Of a stretch of 64,000 nt of DNA, positions 34,793-44,000 are shown one piece after another. This stretch comes from Sediminibacterium roseum. GTDB lineage: Bacteria > Bacteroidota > Bacteroidia > Chitinophagales > Chitinophagaceae. The position numbers and the translations under genes were made by a program. Every line of letters starts with the position of its first letter. Position 1 is the first letter of the stretch. The DNA is taken from positions 560,325-624,324 of the forward strand of contig NZ_JAACJS010000015.1 of the NCBI RefSeq assembly GCF_009939005.1. Reading direction: 5' to 3'. Below the pieces are notes generated by a model that was not told the origin of the DNA, ran no database searches, and saw only the letters and a list, made by a program, of their open reading frames with translations.

Positions 34793-35677
34793 TCAACCTT
34801 TGCTCTCCGCAAGCAGTTGCAAACACTTGCGCAGGCTTGTTCTCCAATCTTTCAGCTGAATACCAAAATCTTTGCTGACCGCTCCTGTGTCCATCACAGA
34901 ATAGGCCGGCCGTTTTGCGGGTGTGGGATAGGCAGAACTGGGTATCGGCAAAATTTCACAAGGCAAGTTCGCATCATCGCGGATGGCTGTTGCAAAATCG
35001 AACCAGGAGATCACGCCCGCGTTGCTGAACTGGTAAATGGAATTTTTCACCGCGTTTCCACTGTTTACCGAATCAATGATCGTGATGATCAATTCGGCAA
35101 GGTCTGCAGCGTACGTGGGTGAGCCCAACTGATCGTTTACCACTTTGATCCCGGTCCGTTCTTTCATCAACCGCAGCATCGTTTTCACAAAATTATTCCC
35201 GTGCGAGCTGTACAACCACGAGGTTCGGATGATGATCGTTCCGGGGTTAGCGGCCAATGCATGCTTCTCTCCTTCTGCCTTGGTAAATCCATAGTAGTTT
35301 ACCGGTTCTGTTGCGGCATCAGCGCGGTACGGTTCTGTTCCGTTGCCGTTGAATACATAGTCGGTGGAGACTTGTATGAGAGTACAACCACATTGCGCAC
35401 ATTGCTCAGCGATCACGCGTGGCGATGTTGCGTTGATGGTATAAGCCAGCTCTTTTTCGGTCTCGGCTTTGTCTACCGCAGTATATGCGGCGCAACTGAT
35501 AAAAAAAGAAGGTTTGTGTTTTTCAAAAAAAGCAGGGATCGTTGCAGGTTGTGCCAGGTCAAGGTCATCGCTGTCGATAAACAGGAATTCGTACGCGTTT
35601 GCATGAACCGATTGTTGCTGCAGCTCCCATCCCAACTGGCCATTTTTACCGGTTACAACAACAAGCGGTTTCAACAT
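34793..35677 (-). CDS. rfbD: dTDP-4-dehydrorhamnose reductase
   Basis: A 294-residue short-chain dehydrogenase that makes dTDP-L-rhamnose, a precursor of O-antigen or exopolysaccharide. The nucleotide-binding start is VVVTGKNGQLGWELQQQS. The conserved TAYTAVDKAETE, the segment STDYVFNGNGTEPYRAD and the catalytic YxxxK in NYYGFTKAEGE are all present. It is last in a four-gene operon after the UXS-type gene (10-base gap). The other rhamnose genes (rfbA, B, C) are not in this window. A related sugar reductase role is possible but less likely. Confidence 0.9.
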   Translation of the reverse strand: MLKPLVVVTGKNGQLGWELQQQSVHANAYEFLFIDSDDLDLAQPATIPAFFEKHKPSFFISCAAYTAVDKAETEKELAYTINATSPRVIAEQCAQCGCTLIQVSTDYVFNGNGTEPYRADAATEPVNYYGFTKAEGEKHALAANPGTIIIRTSWLYSSHGNNFVKTMLRLMKERTGIKVVNDQLGSPTYAADLAELIITIIDSVNSGNAVKNSIYQFSNAGVISWFDFATAIRDDANLPCEILPIPSSAYPTPAKRPAYSVMDTGAVSKDFGIQLKDWRTSLRKCLQLLAESKG

Positions 35678-35687
35678 GCGGTACGGT

Positions 35688-36671
35688 TTATTTTTTTGCG
35701 GTAAATTCTTTCGGCTGTTTCGACCATTCCTCTTCGGGCAGCGACCTGAAATAATCGTAGGTTCTTTTCAGTCCTTCTGCCCTGTCGATCTTTGGCTCCC
35801 ACCCAAGAATTTCCCGGGCTTTGGTGATGTCTGGCCTGCGTTGTTTTGGATCGTCTACCGGCAGTGGTTTGTATGTGATCTTTACAGAAGAGCCTGTAAG
35901 TTTCAGCACTTCTTCCGCAAAATCTTTCAGCGAAATTTCGTTCGGGTTGCCTATGTTCACGGGCATTGAGTAGTCGCTCATCAATAAACGGTAAATACCG
36001 TCCACAAGGTCGTCTACATAACAAAATGAACGTGTCTGGCTGCCATCGCCAAATACCGTAAGGTCCTCGCCGCGCAATGCCTGCCCGATGAATGCGGGGA
36101 GCGCTCTTCCATCATTAAGCCTCATGCGCGGGCCATAGGTGTTAAAAATGCGGACGATGCGTGTTTCAACCCCATGAAATGTATAGTAGGCGCGTGTGAT
36201 GGATTCCATAAATCGTTTGGCCTCATCGTATACGCCGCGCGGGCCAACGGGGTTTACATTGCCCCAGTATTCTTCTGTCTGCGGATGCACCAACGGATCC
36301 CCATACACCTCGCTTGTTGAAGCAACCAGTATGCGTGCCTGCTTCGCCTTGGCAAGCCCCAGGCAGTTGTGTGTTCCCAGCGCGCCTACTTTTAATGTCT
36401 GGATCGGGATCTTCAGGTAGTCGATCGGGCTCGCCGGCGATGCAAAATGCAGGATGTAATCAAGGTGTCCCGCGATATGGATATACGTGGAAACATCGTG
36501 ATTGTAAAACTCGAATTCCGGCAGTTTGAACAGGTGTTCAATGTTTTTGAGATCGCCTGTGATGAGATTATCCATCGCTATCACGTGATAGCCTTCCCTG
36601 ATGAACCGGTCGCAGAGATGCGAGCCCAGAAAACCGGCCGCACCTGTTATGAGTATTCTTTTTGCTGGCAT
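35688..36671 (-). CDS. UDP-glucuronate decarboxylase-type SDR enzyme
   Basis: A 327-residue extended SDR enzyme that most likely converts UDP-glucuronate to UDP-xylose. It has the Rossmann start [20 protein letters not shown], the [20 protein letters not shown] segment typical of UXS proteins, the [14 protein letters not shown] stretch, and the active-site [13 protein letters not shown] containing YxxxK. The gene follows ugd by one base, and Ugd makes its substrate. The product may feed a surface polysaccharide. UDP-apiose or other 4-keto-pentose formation cannot be excluded. Confidence 0.88.
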   Translation of the reverse strand: MPAKRILITGAAGFLGSHLCDRFIREGYHVIAMDNLITGDLKNIEHLFKLPEFEFYNHDVSTYIHIAGHLDYILHFASPASPIDYLKIPIQTLKVGALGTHNCLGLAKAKQARILVASTSEVYGDPLVHPQTEEYWGNVNPVGPRGVYDEAKRFMESITRAYYTFHGVETRIVRIFNTYGPRMRLNDGRALPAFIGQALRGEDLTVFGDGSQTRSFCYVDDLVDGIYRLLMSDYSMPVNIGNPNEISLKDFAEEVLKLTGSSVKITYKPLPVDDPKQRRPDITKAREILGWEPKIDRAEGLKRTYDYFRSLPEEEWSKQPKEFTAKK

Positions 36672-36672
36672 A

Positions 36673-37983
36673 TTATTTCGCTATTGGACGACCGATGCTT
36701 TCGTAGTGATAGCCAAGGTCCGAAATATATTTAACGTCGAACAGGTTTCTTCCATCGAATATCACTTTGTTCCTTAGCTTGCTGTTGATGATCTCAAAAT
36801 CGGGTGTACGAAACTCGCTCCATTCTGTTGCGATGATCAATGCATCTGCATCGTTGAGTGCATCGTACTGGCTTTCGGCGTAACTGATCCTGTCGCCGAC
36901 CGATTTTTTTACATTCGGCATCGCCTCCGGGTCAAAGGCAACGATCGTTGCACCTTCGTTGATGAGCGCATCAGCCAGGTACAGGGCGGGCGCCTCTCTT
37001 ATATCGTCTGTATTGGGTTTGAAAGCAAGCCCCCAGAGTGTGAAGCGTTTCCCCTTCAGATCATTGTTGAAGTATTCCCTGATCTTGGGCAGCAGGTGAA
37101 GTTTCTGGAGTTCGTTCACCTGTTCTACCGCTTTCAATATTTTGAAATCGTATTTCACTTCTTCCGAAGACATTACCAATGCCTGCACATCTTTCGGGAA
37201 ACAGCTTCCGCCGTAGCCGATGCCTGGGAAGAGAAAACGTTTACCGATCCTTTCATCGCTGCCGATCCCCCTTCGTACCATATCCACATCAGCACCCAAC
37301 CTCTCGCACAACTGCGCGATCTCGTTCATGAAAGAGATCTTTGTAGCAAGGAACGAGTTGGCCGCGTATTTTGTAAGTTCCGCTGATTTCTCATCCATAA
37401 AGATCACCGGGTTTCCCTGGCGCACAAAGGGGGCATATAAATCGGTCATTATTTTTCTTGCCCGCTCTGAGGTTGTTCCCACCACTACGCGGTCTGGCTT
37501 CATAAAATCGTCAACCGCAACGCCTTCGCGCAGGAACTCCGGATTGCTCACCACATCAAATTCACCTTTGAAGTTTTCTGCGATGGCCTTCTGTACTTTT
37601 TCGGCTGTGCCTACGGGCACGGTGCTTTTGTCTACGACCACCTTATAATCGGTAAGCAGCTTTCCCAGCTGGGATGCAACGCCTAAAACATAACGCAGAT
37701 CCGCCGCGCCATTTTCCCCCGGAGGGGTGGGCAATGCAAGAAATACGATCACCGCATCTTTTACGCCTTCTGCAAGATCGGTTGTGAATGTAAGACGTTT
37801 CTCTTTGAGGTTGCGAAGGAATATCTTTTCAAGTCCCGGCTCATAGATCGTGATCTCGCCCGCCGACAATTTCTCCACTTTATCTGCGTCGATATCTATG
37901 CATGTTACCTTGTTGCCTGTTTCTGCAAAGCACGTACCTGTAACCAGTCCAACATAGCCCGTTCCTATTACTGCGATCTTCAT
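36673..37983 (-). CDS. ugd: UDP-glucose 6-dehydrogenase
   Basis: A 436-residue NAD-dependent enzyme that oxidises UDP-glucose to UDP-glucuronate. The NAD-binding start is [20 protein letters not shown], the substrate-binding [15 protein letters not shown] and [20 protein letters not shown] regions are present, and the catalytic cysteine is C261 in [10 protein letters not shown]. It lies one base from the aminotransferase gene upstream and one base from the decarboxylase gene downstream, so the operon order matches the flow UDP-Glc to UDP-GlcA to UDP-Xyl. Length is normal. Confidence 0.96.
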   Translation of the reverse strand: MKIAVIGTGYVGLVTGTCFAETGNKVTCIDIDADKVEKLSAGEITIYEPGLEKIFLRNLKEKRLTFTTDLAEGVKDAVIVFLALPTPPGENGAADLRYVLGVASQLGKLLTDYKVVVDKSTVPVGTAEKVQKAIAENFKGEFDVVSNPEFLREGVAVDDFMKPDRVVVGTTSERARKIMTDLYAPFVRQGNPVIFMDEKSAELTKYAANSFLATKISFMNEIAQLCERLGADVDMVRRGIGSDERIGKRFLFPGIGYGGSCFPKDVQALVMSSEEVKYDFKILKAVEQVNELQKLHLLPKIREYFNNDLKGKRFTLWGLAFKPNTDDIREAPALYLADALINEGATIVAFDPEAMPNVKKSVGDRISYAESQYDALNDADALIIATEWSEFRTPDFEIINSKLRNKVIFDGRNLFDVKYISDLGYHYESIGRPIAK

Positions 37984-37984
37984 A

Positions 37985-39121
37985 TTATCGGTTTAAGAAA
38001 TTCAGTACCTGTTGTGTGATAAATGTTAACTGTTCTTCGTCCATTTCCGTATGCACGGGCAGAGAGATCACCCGCCCGGTGAGCGAGTCGGTAGTGGCAA
38101 GATCCAGTTCGGGCAGTTTGAGTGATGAGAACATTTTTTGTTTGTGCCCGGGTACCGGGTAATATATCATTGAAGGTATTTTCTGTTCTGCGAGATGGGC
38201 GCTCAACCCGTCGCGATCCGCATCGTTCAGTAAAATAGTGTACTGGTGGTATACGTGATCGCTGTACGGCGCAACAAACGGAACGGTAATGTGCTTATTT
38301 CCCTCTAAGGCTTTGTTGTAAAACGCTGCTACTTTACGGCGCGCCGCATTGTATTGATCGAGTCTCTTCAACTTAACATTCAGCACTGCTGCCTGCAATG
38401 TGTCCAGGCGCGAGTTGCAACCTACCAGCTCGTGGTAATATCTTTTTTCCTGTCCGTGGTTGGCGATCATCTTTAGTTTATGCGCGAGCGCTTCATCGTT
38501 CGTGAAGATCGCACCGCCATCGCCGTAGGCGCCGAGGTTCTTGCTTGGATAAAAAGAAGTGGTTCCGATCGTTCCGATGGTCCCGGTTTTCTTTTTTGTT
38601 CCATCTGAAAAAGTATAATCGCAACCAATGGCCTGTGCATTGTCTTCGATCACGTACAGGTTAAACTCCTTTGCGATCTGCATGATCTCTTCCATCGGCG
38701 CCGCATGCCCGTATAAATGCACCGGTACGATCGCTTTTGTTTTTGGGGTGATGGCCGCGCGCAACGACTGTGGATCCATACAGAATGTTTTGGGATCCAC
38801 CTCTACAAATACGGGTTTCAGTTTGAGCAAAGCAACCACTTCGGTTGTGGCGATGTAGGTGAAGGAAGGAGTGATCACTTCATCACCGGGCTGCAGATCG
38901 AGGGCCATCATCGCGATCTGGAGCGCATCGGTACCATTTGCGCAGGGAATAGTGAATTTTGCACCGGTATAGGTGCTCAACGCAGCGGCGAAATCCTGGA
39001 CGGGTTTGCCGTTGATGTATGCCGCACTGTCAAGTACCGAATGTATGGCTGAATCTATTTCATCTTTTATGTGCAGGTATTGAGTCTTTGTATCAACCAT
39101 CTGGATTGGGCGCATGATCAT
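37985..39121 (-). CDS. DegT/DnrJ/EryC1/StrS-family sugar aminotransferase
   Basis: A 378-residue PLP enzyme that transfers an amino group to a keto-sugar nucleotide. The conserved parts are PIQMVDTKTQYLHIKDEIDS, FTIPCANGTDALQIAMMAL, EDNAQAIGCDY and the PLP lysine K194 in SFYPSKNLGAYGDGG (counted from the ATG at 39121). The start could also be the ATG at 39115 or 39100. It heads the operon with ugd, the UXS-type gene and rfbD. The amino-sugar made (for example a 3- or 4-amino sugar) is not determinable. Confidence 0.9.
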   Translation of the reverse strand: MIMRPIQMVDTKTQYLHIKDEIDSAIHSVLDSAAYINGKPVQDFAAALSTYTGAKFTIPCANGTDALQIAMMALDLQPGDEVITPSFTYIATTEVVALLKLKPVFVEVDPKTFCMDPQSLRAAITPKTKAIVPVHLYGHAAPMEEIMQIAKEFNLYVIEDNAQAIGCDYTFSDGTKKKTGTIGTIGTTSFYPSKNLGAYGDGGAIFTNDEALAHKLKMIANHGQEKRYYHELVGCNSRLDTLQAAVLNVKLKRLDQYNAARRKVAAFYNKALEGNKHITVPFVAPYSDHVYHQYTILLNDADRDGLSAHLAEQKIPSMIYYPVPGHKQKMFSSLKLPELDLATTDSLTGRVISLPVHTEMDEEQLTFITQQVLNFLNR

Positions 39122-39264
39122 GGTTTAGAGCGGCGAAATTAGCGAAAAACAAGCGAAAAGCGGCAATTTACAGGCACGAAGTAGGAGTCTGCCCGCCCTC
39201 ATTTCATCCTTCAAATTTCCCACATGGTTCTTTATTCGTTTCTTTGTGCCATCAACTCCCGCCT

Positions 39265-40530
39265 ATGATTGCGTACCGGCTTTTCATACTGTTGTACCCT
39301 AAAATCGTATGGCTCTTGCGCTTTACCAATCCGAAAGCCAGGCTTTGGGTAACCGGCAGAAGGGGCATCTTCAAAAAACTGGCGGCCGCTTTTTACAAAA
39401 ACAGCAAACCTGTGGTATGGATGCACTGCGCATCGCTCGGCGAATTTGAACAGGGAAGACCCGTGTTGGAAGCGCTCCGCAGGGAATACCCGTCGCATTG
39501 CTTATTGCTTACTTTTTTTTCACCGTCCGGGTACGAGATCAGGAAAAATTACGATGGTGTTGATCATGTTTTTTACCTGCCCATGGACTCCCCCTCCAAT
39601 GCGTCGCGGTTCCTGAATATCGTTCAGCCTTCTTTGGTCCTGTTCGTAAAGTATGAATTCTGGTTTTACTACCTCAGCGAAGCAAAACAAAGAAACATCC
39701 CTTTGCTGCTTGTGTCGGGCATCTTCAGAAAAGACCAGTTGTTCTTCAGGTGGTACGGCGGTGCGCACAGGAAAATGCTTTCTTTTTTTACCTGTCTTTT
39801 TGTACAGAACCAGGCATCGGCTGCGCTGCTGGAAAGCATCGGCTACGAAGAGAATGTAATGCTCAGCGGCGATACCCGTTTCGACCGCGTGATCAGCATC
39901 GCGAACGGCTTTGAACCCGTACCGGTGATCGGTGAATTTTGCGCGAACAGGACGACCATTGTTGCGGGCAGTACGTGGACAGACGACGATGAAGAGCTGG
40001 ATCATTTCGCAAATACAAACCCATCCCTCAGGTTTATCATAGCCCCACACGATATTGGAAAAGACAGGCTCATCGAATGCCTGCAGCTTTACAAAAATGC
40101 CATCCTGTATTCAGATTATGAAAGGGCGTTGCAGCAGGGAAGATCGGTGCCTGCAGACATCAACGTGATCATTATAGACAATGTGGGCATGTTGAGCAGG
40201 CTTTACAAATACGCAGCGGTTTGCTATGTAGGCGGTGGCTTTGGCGAGGATGGCATCCACAACATACTCGAGGCTGCCGTGTACGGCAAACCCGTGGTTT
40301 TCGGCCCTGTTTACGATAAATATTTCGAGGCAGAAGAGTTGCTCGACCGCGGAGGCGCATTCAGCATAAGTGATGCGCTTGAGCTGGAAGCGTTGTTAAA
40401 AGACCTGCTTGAAAAACAAACACTGTACAATGCAGCGGCGGCGGCGGCCGGTAAATATGTAGCAGACCGTGCAGGAGCAACGGAAAGCGTGGTTCAATTT
40501 ATTCAGGCGAACCGTCTCTTGATCAACTGA
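39265..40530 (+). CDS. waaA: 3-deoxy-D-manno-octulosonic acid transferase
   Basis: A 421-residue membrane-anchored GT30 glycosyltransferase that adds Kdo to lipid A. The ATG at 39265 (MIAYRLFILLYPKIVWLLRF) gives the expected N-terminal membrane anchor; an upstream TTG is unlikely. GT30 features seen include VWMHCASLGEFEQGRPVLEA, LLLTFFSPSGYEIRK and GGGFGEDGIHNILEAAVYGK. The end overlaps the end of the convergent 235-residue gene by 28 bases. It is the only LPS-core gene in the window. Confidence 0.92.
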   Translation: MIAYRLFILLYPKIVWLLRFTNPKARLWVTGRRGIFKKLAAAFYKNSKPVVWMHCASLGEFEQGRPVLEALRREYPSHCLLLTFFSPSGYEIRKNYDGVDHVFYLPMDSPSNASRFLNIVQPSLVLFVKYEFWFYYLSEAKQRNIPLLLVSGIFRKDQLFFRWYGGAHRKMLSFFTCLFVQNQASAALLESIGYEENVMLSGDTRFDRVISIANGFEPVPVIGEFCANRTTIVAGSTWTDDDEELDHFANTNPSLRFIIAPHDIGKDRLIECLQLYKNAILYSDYERALQQGRSVPADINVIIIDNVGMLSRLYKYAAVCYVGGGFGEDGIHNILEAAVYGKPVVFGPVYDKYFEAEELLDRGGAFSISDALELEALLKDLLEKQTLYNAAAAAAGKYVADRAGATESVVQFIQANRLLIN

Positions 40531-41210
40531 TCAAATAATTTCACGGTTTCACTGTTATCGGGCCAGCTGAGTTTTACTTTCAGTTCGCGCTGTATCCAGT
40601 ATTCCGCTTCGGGGTAAATGGTGAATGCGTTGATGGTTTTCAAACTGCGCTCGTACATGTTCTCATCGCCTCGGAAAAGGTCGTTCACAAACAGGAAACG
40701 GTCGTTGATCCCGATCGCTTTTTTCAGGTCGCGGATGGGTGCACCCTGCAATGCATGGGCCACTTCCCTTTTTTCTTCCTTCAGTTTTTCATTCAGGCTC
40801 TCGCCGGGCTGAGCGAATGAGTGGTTGTATTCAACAACTGGTGCGGCAACCTGTGTTGTCTCCACGCGTTTCACGGGCTCCTGCGGAGCGGCAACAGCCG
40901 CTTCCTGCTGATGTGCCAGGGTTGGAATTTCTATGGGTGATTCAAAGATCCAGTTCGCGGCCTGTTCTTCTTTGGCAGGTTGTTTTGCCTGCGGCACAGG
41001 AGCGGTTTCCATCTTTTCTTCCGCAACAGGGATGGGTGAGCCCGAGACCTTGGGCAGAACAACAGATATCTTACCTGCCGCGGCCGGGCGCACTTCGGCC
41101 CGCTGCAGTTCGGCGAGCAATAGCTGGGCCGTAACGGCCATCTTTTCAGCGCCGGCCTGTTGCTCAAACTGTTCTTTGAGTTTGTTTATCAAGGTGCCCA
41201 CTCTTTCCAT
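40503..41210 (-). CDS. Conserved-looking protein of unknown function
   Basis: A 235-residue soluble protein without recognised family. The N-terminal 45 residues are helical (MERVGTLINKLKEQFEQQAG), the middle 100 residues are low-complexity, rich in A, P, E and Q, and the C-terminal 85 residues form a compact part (AIGINDRFLFVNDLFRGDEN, INAFTIYPEAEYWIQRELKV). Such a layout suggests a linker-joined two-part protein. It is divergent from thymidine kinase and its end overlaps the Kdo transferase gene by 28 bases. Confidence 0.75.
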   Translation of the reverse strand: MERVGTLINKLKEQFEQQAGAEKMAVTAQLLLAELQRAEVRPAAAGKISVVLPKVSGSPIPVAEEKMETAPVPQAKQPAKEEQAANWIFESPIEIPTLAHQQEAAVAAPQEPVKRVETTQVAAPVVEYNHSFAQPGESLNEKLKEEKREVAHALQGAPIRDLKKAIGINDRFLFVNDLFRGDENMYERSLKTINAFTIYPEAEYWIQRELKVKLSWPDNSETVKLFDQLIKRRFA

Positions 41211-41219
41211 CGGATGTAA

Positions 41220-41227
41220 TACATTTG
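41220..41227 (+). promoter_or_regulatory. Candidate -7 box for thymidine kinase
   Basis: TACATTTG is a perfect match to TAnnTTTG and lies 65 bases before the start codon. No clear -33 TTG was seen 19-21 bases upstream, so the assignment is moderate. Confidence 0.35.
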
Positions 41228-41292
41228 GGGGTTACCAAAAAACAGGGATCGTTTAAAGGTACAAACGTTTTCTTTTACAATTTATTTTACAG

Positions 41293-41859
41293 ATGTTTAT
41301 TGAACCCAATATATCAGGCGAAAGAAGAGGCTGGATCGAAGTGATCTGCGGGAGCATGTTCAGCGGAAAGACCGAAGAGCTCATCCGCCGCCTCAAAAGG
41401 GCCAAGATCGCCAACCTGAAAGTAGAGATCTTCAAACCTGCAATAGACGTGCGCTACGACGAAAACAACGTAGTGAGCCACGATTCGAACGCGATACAGT
41501 CTACCCCCATCGAAAACTCACAAACCATCCTCCTGATGGCCGAAGGCGTAGACGTGGTGGGCATCGACGAGGCGCAGTTTTTTGACGACGAGATCATTAA
41601 CGTTTGCGAAATGCTGGCATTGAGGGGTGTGCGGGTGATCGTGGCCGGACTGGATATGGATTACCTCGGCAAACCTTTCGGGCAGATGCCGTTCCTGTTG
41701 TCCATCGCCGACTACATCACCAAATTACACGCGATCTGTATGAAGTGCGGGAACATCGCAAACGTATCGTATCGAAAAACGGGCCAGGGCGGACAGGTAT
41801 TACTGGGCGAAAAAGAAACCTACGAGCCACGCTGCCGCAAATGCGCCAATGAAAAGTAG
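41293..41859 (+). CDS. tdk: Thymidine kinase
   Basis: A 188-residue type II thymidine kinase that phosphorylates thymidine in nucleotide salvage. The P-loop is [20 protein letters not shown] near residues 18-37. The Walker B-like segment is [14 protein letters not shown] and the lasso region has [20 protein letters not shown]. The zinc site uses CMKCGN and CRKCANEK. The stop overlaps the ccmB start by 11 bases, so the two are translated together although not related in function. Confidence 0.95.
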   Translation: MFIEPNISGERRGWIEVICGSMFSGKTEELIRRLKRAKIANLKVEIFKPAIDVRYDENNVVSHDSNAIQSTPIENSQTILLMAEGVDVVGIDEAQFFDDEIINVCEMLALRGVRVIVAGLDMDYLGKPFGQMPFLLSIADYITKLHAICMKCGNIANVSYRKTGQGGQVLLGEKETYEPRCRKCANEK

Positions 41860-42508
41860 CCGACGCATATTAGCCCTCATGCGCAAGGACCTGCTCCTTG
41901 AAACCCGCCAGCAGTATACATTGTATGGGATACTGCTTTATGTGGCGTCTACCATTTTTGTGGTGTACCTGTGTATGGACCAGCCCGAGGACAAAATATG
42001 GAACGCCATGTTCTGGGTGATACAATTGTTTGTATGCATCAATGCCGTGGCCAAAAGTTTCCTGCAGGAAAACCGCGGGCGCATGCTTTATTTTTATTCG
42101 ATCGCCAGCCCGGTTGATTTTGTTTTGTCAAAACTCATCTTCAATGCCGTATTGATGGTGGTGATGAGTTTGCTGAGTCTCGGCATCTTCACATTGTGGC
42201 TGGGCAACCCGCTTGAAAACTGGCCCGTTTTTATTTTTATTTCCTGTTTTGGGGGGATGAGCCTCGGGCTTGTTTTCACCTTCCTCGCGGCCATCGCGGC
42301 AAAGGCACAGCAACAGGCGGCCCTGATGGCGATCATGGGGTTCCCGCTCATCATTCCGCAACTGCTTTTGCTGATGAAGATCTCTTCTGTTGCTTTTTCT
42401 TCGGTGATTCAATCCGGCTGGTGGCAAATGGTGCTGCTGCTCGGAGGGCTTGACCTGATGGTAGTGGCACTGGCGGTTATTCTTTTCCCGTTTTTGTGGA
42501 AGGATTAA
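41849..42508 (+). CDS. ccmB: Heme exporter protein CcmB
   Basis: A 219-residue inner-membrane protein of the CcmB family, part of the ABC-type heme-handling system for cytochrome c maturation. Six hydrophobic segments are visible, beginning near residue 22. Family traits include [20 protein letters not shown] and the C-terminal [20 protein letters not shown]. Its start overlaps tdk by 11 bases. ccmC and ccmD, usually next door in Bacteroidota, are 3.2 kb away on the opposite strand, and no ccmA was seen. Confidence 0.9.
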   Translation: MKSSRRILALMRKDLLLETRQQYTLYGILLYVASTIFVVYLCMDQPEDKIWNAMFWVIQLFVCINAVAKSFLQENRGRMLYFYSIASPVDFVLSKLIFNAVLMVVMSLLSLGIFTLWLGNPLENWPVFIFISCFGGMSLGLVFTFLAAIAAKAQQQAALMAIMGFPLIIPQLLLLMKISSVAFSSVIQSGWWQMVLLLGGLDLMVVALAVILFPFLWKD

Positions 42509-42552
42509 AGAACATCATATTCTGCAAACAGAACATCTGCCACAAAGCAACG

Positions 42553-43323
42553 CTAAAACCGCAGGTGCCTCACCGTCTGCGCTTTATTGATCAACTGCTT
42601 TAATGAATCGATGCCGATCTTCAGGTGATTCTCCACGAACTCGGAAGTTACTTTCTTATCGCTCTCCTCTGTTTTTACACCATCCGGTATCATCGGCGAA
42701 TCGCTTACCAGTAACAGTGCGCCTGTGGGGATCTTGTTGTAAAAGCCAACGGTAAAGATCGTCGCCGTTTCCATGTCAATGGCATAGGCGCGTACTTTGG
42801 TCAGGTAGGCCTTGAATTCGTCGTCGTGCTCCCAAACCCTTCGGTTGGTGGTATAAACCGTTCCTGTCCAGTAATCAACCGAATAATCGCGGATCGTTGT
42901 TGAGATCGCTTTCTGCAAAGCAAAGGCTGGCATTGCAGGAACTTCGGGCGGGAAATAATCGTTCGAGGTACCTTCTCCCCTGATTGCCGCGATGGGAAGG
43001 ATCAGGTCGCCGATCTTGTTGCGTTTTTTCAATCCGCCGCACTTGCCCAGGAACAAAACGGCTTCGGGGTTGATGGCCGTGAGCAGGTCCATGACCGTGG
43101 CCGCACCCGGGCTACCCATTCCAAAATTGATGATGGTGATGCCATCTGCAGTTGCGCATTGCATGGGCCTGTCGGTGCCCACGATCTCCACATTGTTCCA
43201 TTTGGCAAACATGGTAATGTAGTTGCTGAAATTGGTAAGCAACACATATTTACCAAAGTTTTCCAGCTTCTCCCCTGTGTAACGGGGCAGCCAGTTATTA
43301 ACGATGTCTTCTTTTGTTTTCAT
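42553..43323 (-). CDS. amn: AMP nucleosidase
   Basis: A 256-residue enzyme of the nucleoside phosphorylase fold that splits AMP into adenine and ribose 5-phosphate. The characteristic stretches are TIINFGMGSPGAATVMDLLT, AVLFLGKCGGLKKRNKIGDL, IRGEGTSNDYFPPEVPAMP and the active-site YAIDMETATIFTVGF. The short form without the extra N-terminal domain of the E. coli enzyme is usual in Bacteroidota. It stands alone, convergent with ccmB. Confidence 0.93.
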   Translation of the reverse strand: MKTKEDIVNNWLPRYTGEKLENFGKYVLLTNFSNYITMFAKWNNVEIVGTDRPMQCATADGITIINFGMGSPGAATVMDLLTAINPEAVLFLGKCGGLKKRNKIGDLILPIAAIRGEGTSNDYFPPEVPAMPAFALQKAISTTIRDYSVDYWTGTVYTTNRRVWEHDDEFKAYLTKVRAYAIDMETATIFTVGFYNKIPTGALLLVSDSPMIPDGVKTEESDKKVTSEFVENHLKIGIDSLKQLINKAQTVRHLRF

Positions 43324-43463
43324 GGTGTACGGTTTTGAGCCAGGCGTTTGAACGGGGGCTTTAGGAGTTAGCGTACGAAACGCCTAACTTCAGCCTCCCT
43401 AATTCCTAACTTTGAAAAAAATAATTGGCTAAAATACAAAAAAGGCGGCCATAAACAAAGCGT

Positions 43464-43907
43464 ATGACAAGGATAGAATATCCACCTTTCGATTTCCGTA
43501 TAAAAAAAGAGAATGAAAAGGAATGGATCTTTGACGAGGTACGCAAACAATGGGTGCGGCTCACGCCGGAGGAATGGGTGCGGCAAAACATATTGCAATA
43601 CCTGCTGCAGGTAAAAAAATACCCCGCATCGCTCATCGCCGTCGAAAAGGAAATTGCGCTGGGCGAATTGCGCAAACGTTTCGACATCCTCGTTTACAAG
43701 GAAGCAAAACCATGGATGATCATCGAATGCAAGGAAATGAATGTGCCGCTGAGCGAAGCTACCATCAGGCAGATCCTCAACTACAATATAACCATCCGGG
43801 CAGATTACATCATGGTAACCAATGGCACGGAACACAGGGCATTCTGTATTGCGAAAGGCATCCCGGAGCCGATAGCCGAATTGCCGGAAACAGGAAGTAG
43901 TAATTAA
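43464..43907 (+). CDS. HsdR_N-domain protein, probable nuclease-fold protein
   Basis: A 147-residue protein consisting only of a type I restriction HsdR N-terminal-like domain. The PD-(D/E)xK pattern is seen in RKRFDILVYKEAKPWMIIE followed by CKEMNVPLSEA, giving the D...ExK set. No hsdM, hsdS or motor domain is nearby, so it is not a working restriction system. Such standalone copies are common in Bacteroidota and their role is unknown. Its stop lies inside the AT-rich repeat that follows. Confidence 0.88.
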   Translation: MTRIEYPPFDFRIKKENEKEWIFDEVRKQWVRLTPEEWVRQNILQYLLQVKKYPASLIAVEKEIALGELRKRFDILVYKEAKPWMIIECKEMNVPLSEATIRQILNYNITIRADYIMVTNGTEHRAFCIAKGIPEPIAELPETGSSN

Positions 43908-43990
43908 TTAGGAATTAGTAATTAGTAATTAGGAATTAACAGTTGCTAATCCGCATTCCTAATTCCTAATTCCTAATTCTTAATTCCTAT
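43901..43990. repeat. AT-rich inverted repeat built from AATTAGTAATTAGGAATT-like units
   Basis: Units such as AATTAGGAATTAGTAATT (left, about 43904-43938) are followed by their complement-like units CTAATTCCTAATTCCTAATT (right, from about 43956). The arms can fold into a long hairpin between the convergent HsdR_N gene and gdhA. A second array of the same kind lies at 63464-63561. It may work as a bidirectional terminator or be a small dispersed repeat. Confidence 0.7.
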
Positions 43991-44000
43991 TGTGGGTTTG

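Noticed and set aside
43464..43907. Restriction-modification system
   Set aside because: Only an HsdR N-terminal-like domain is present; no methylase, specificity or helicase gene is nearby.
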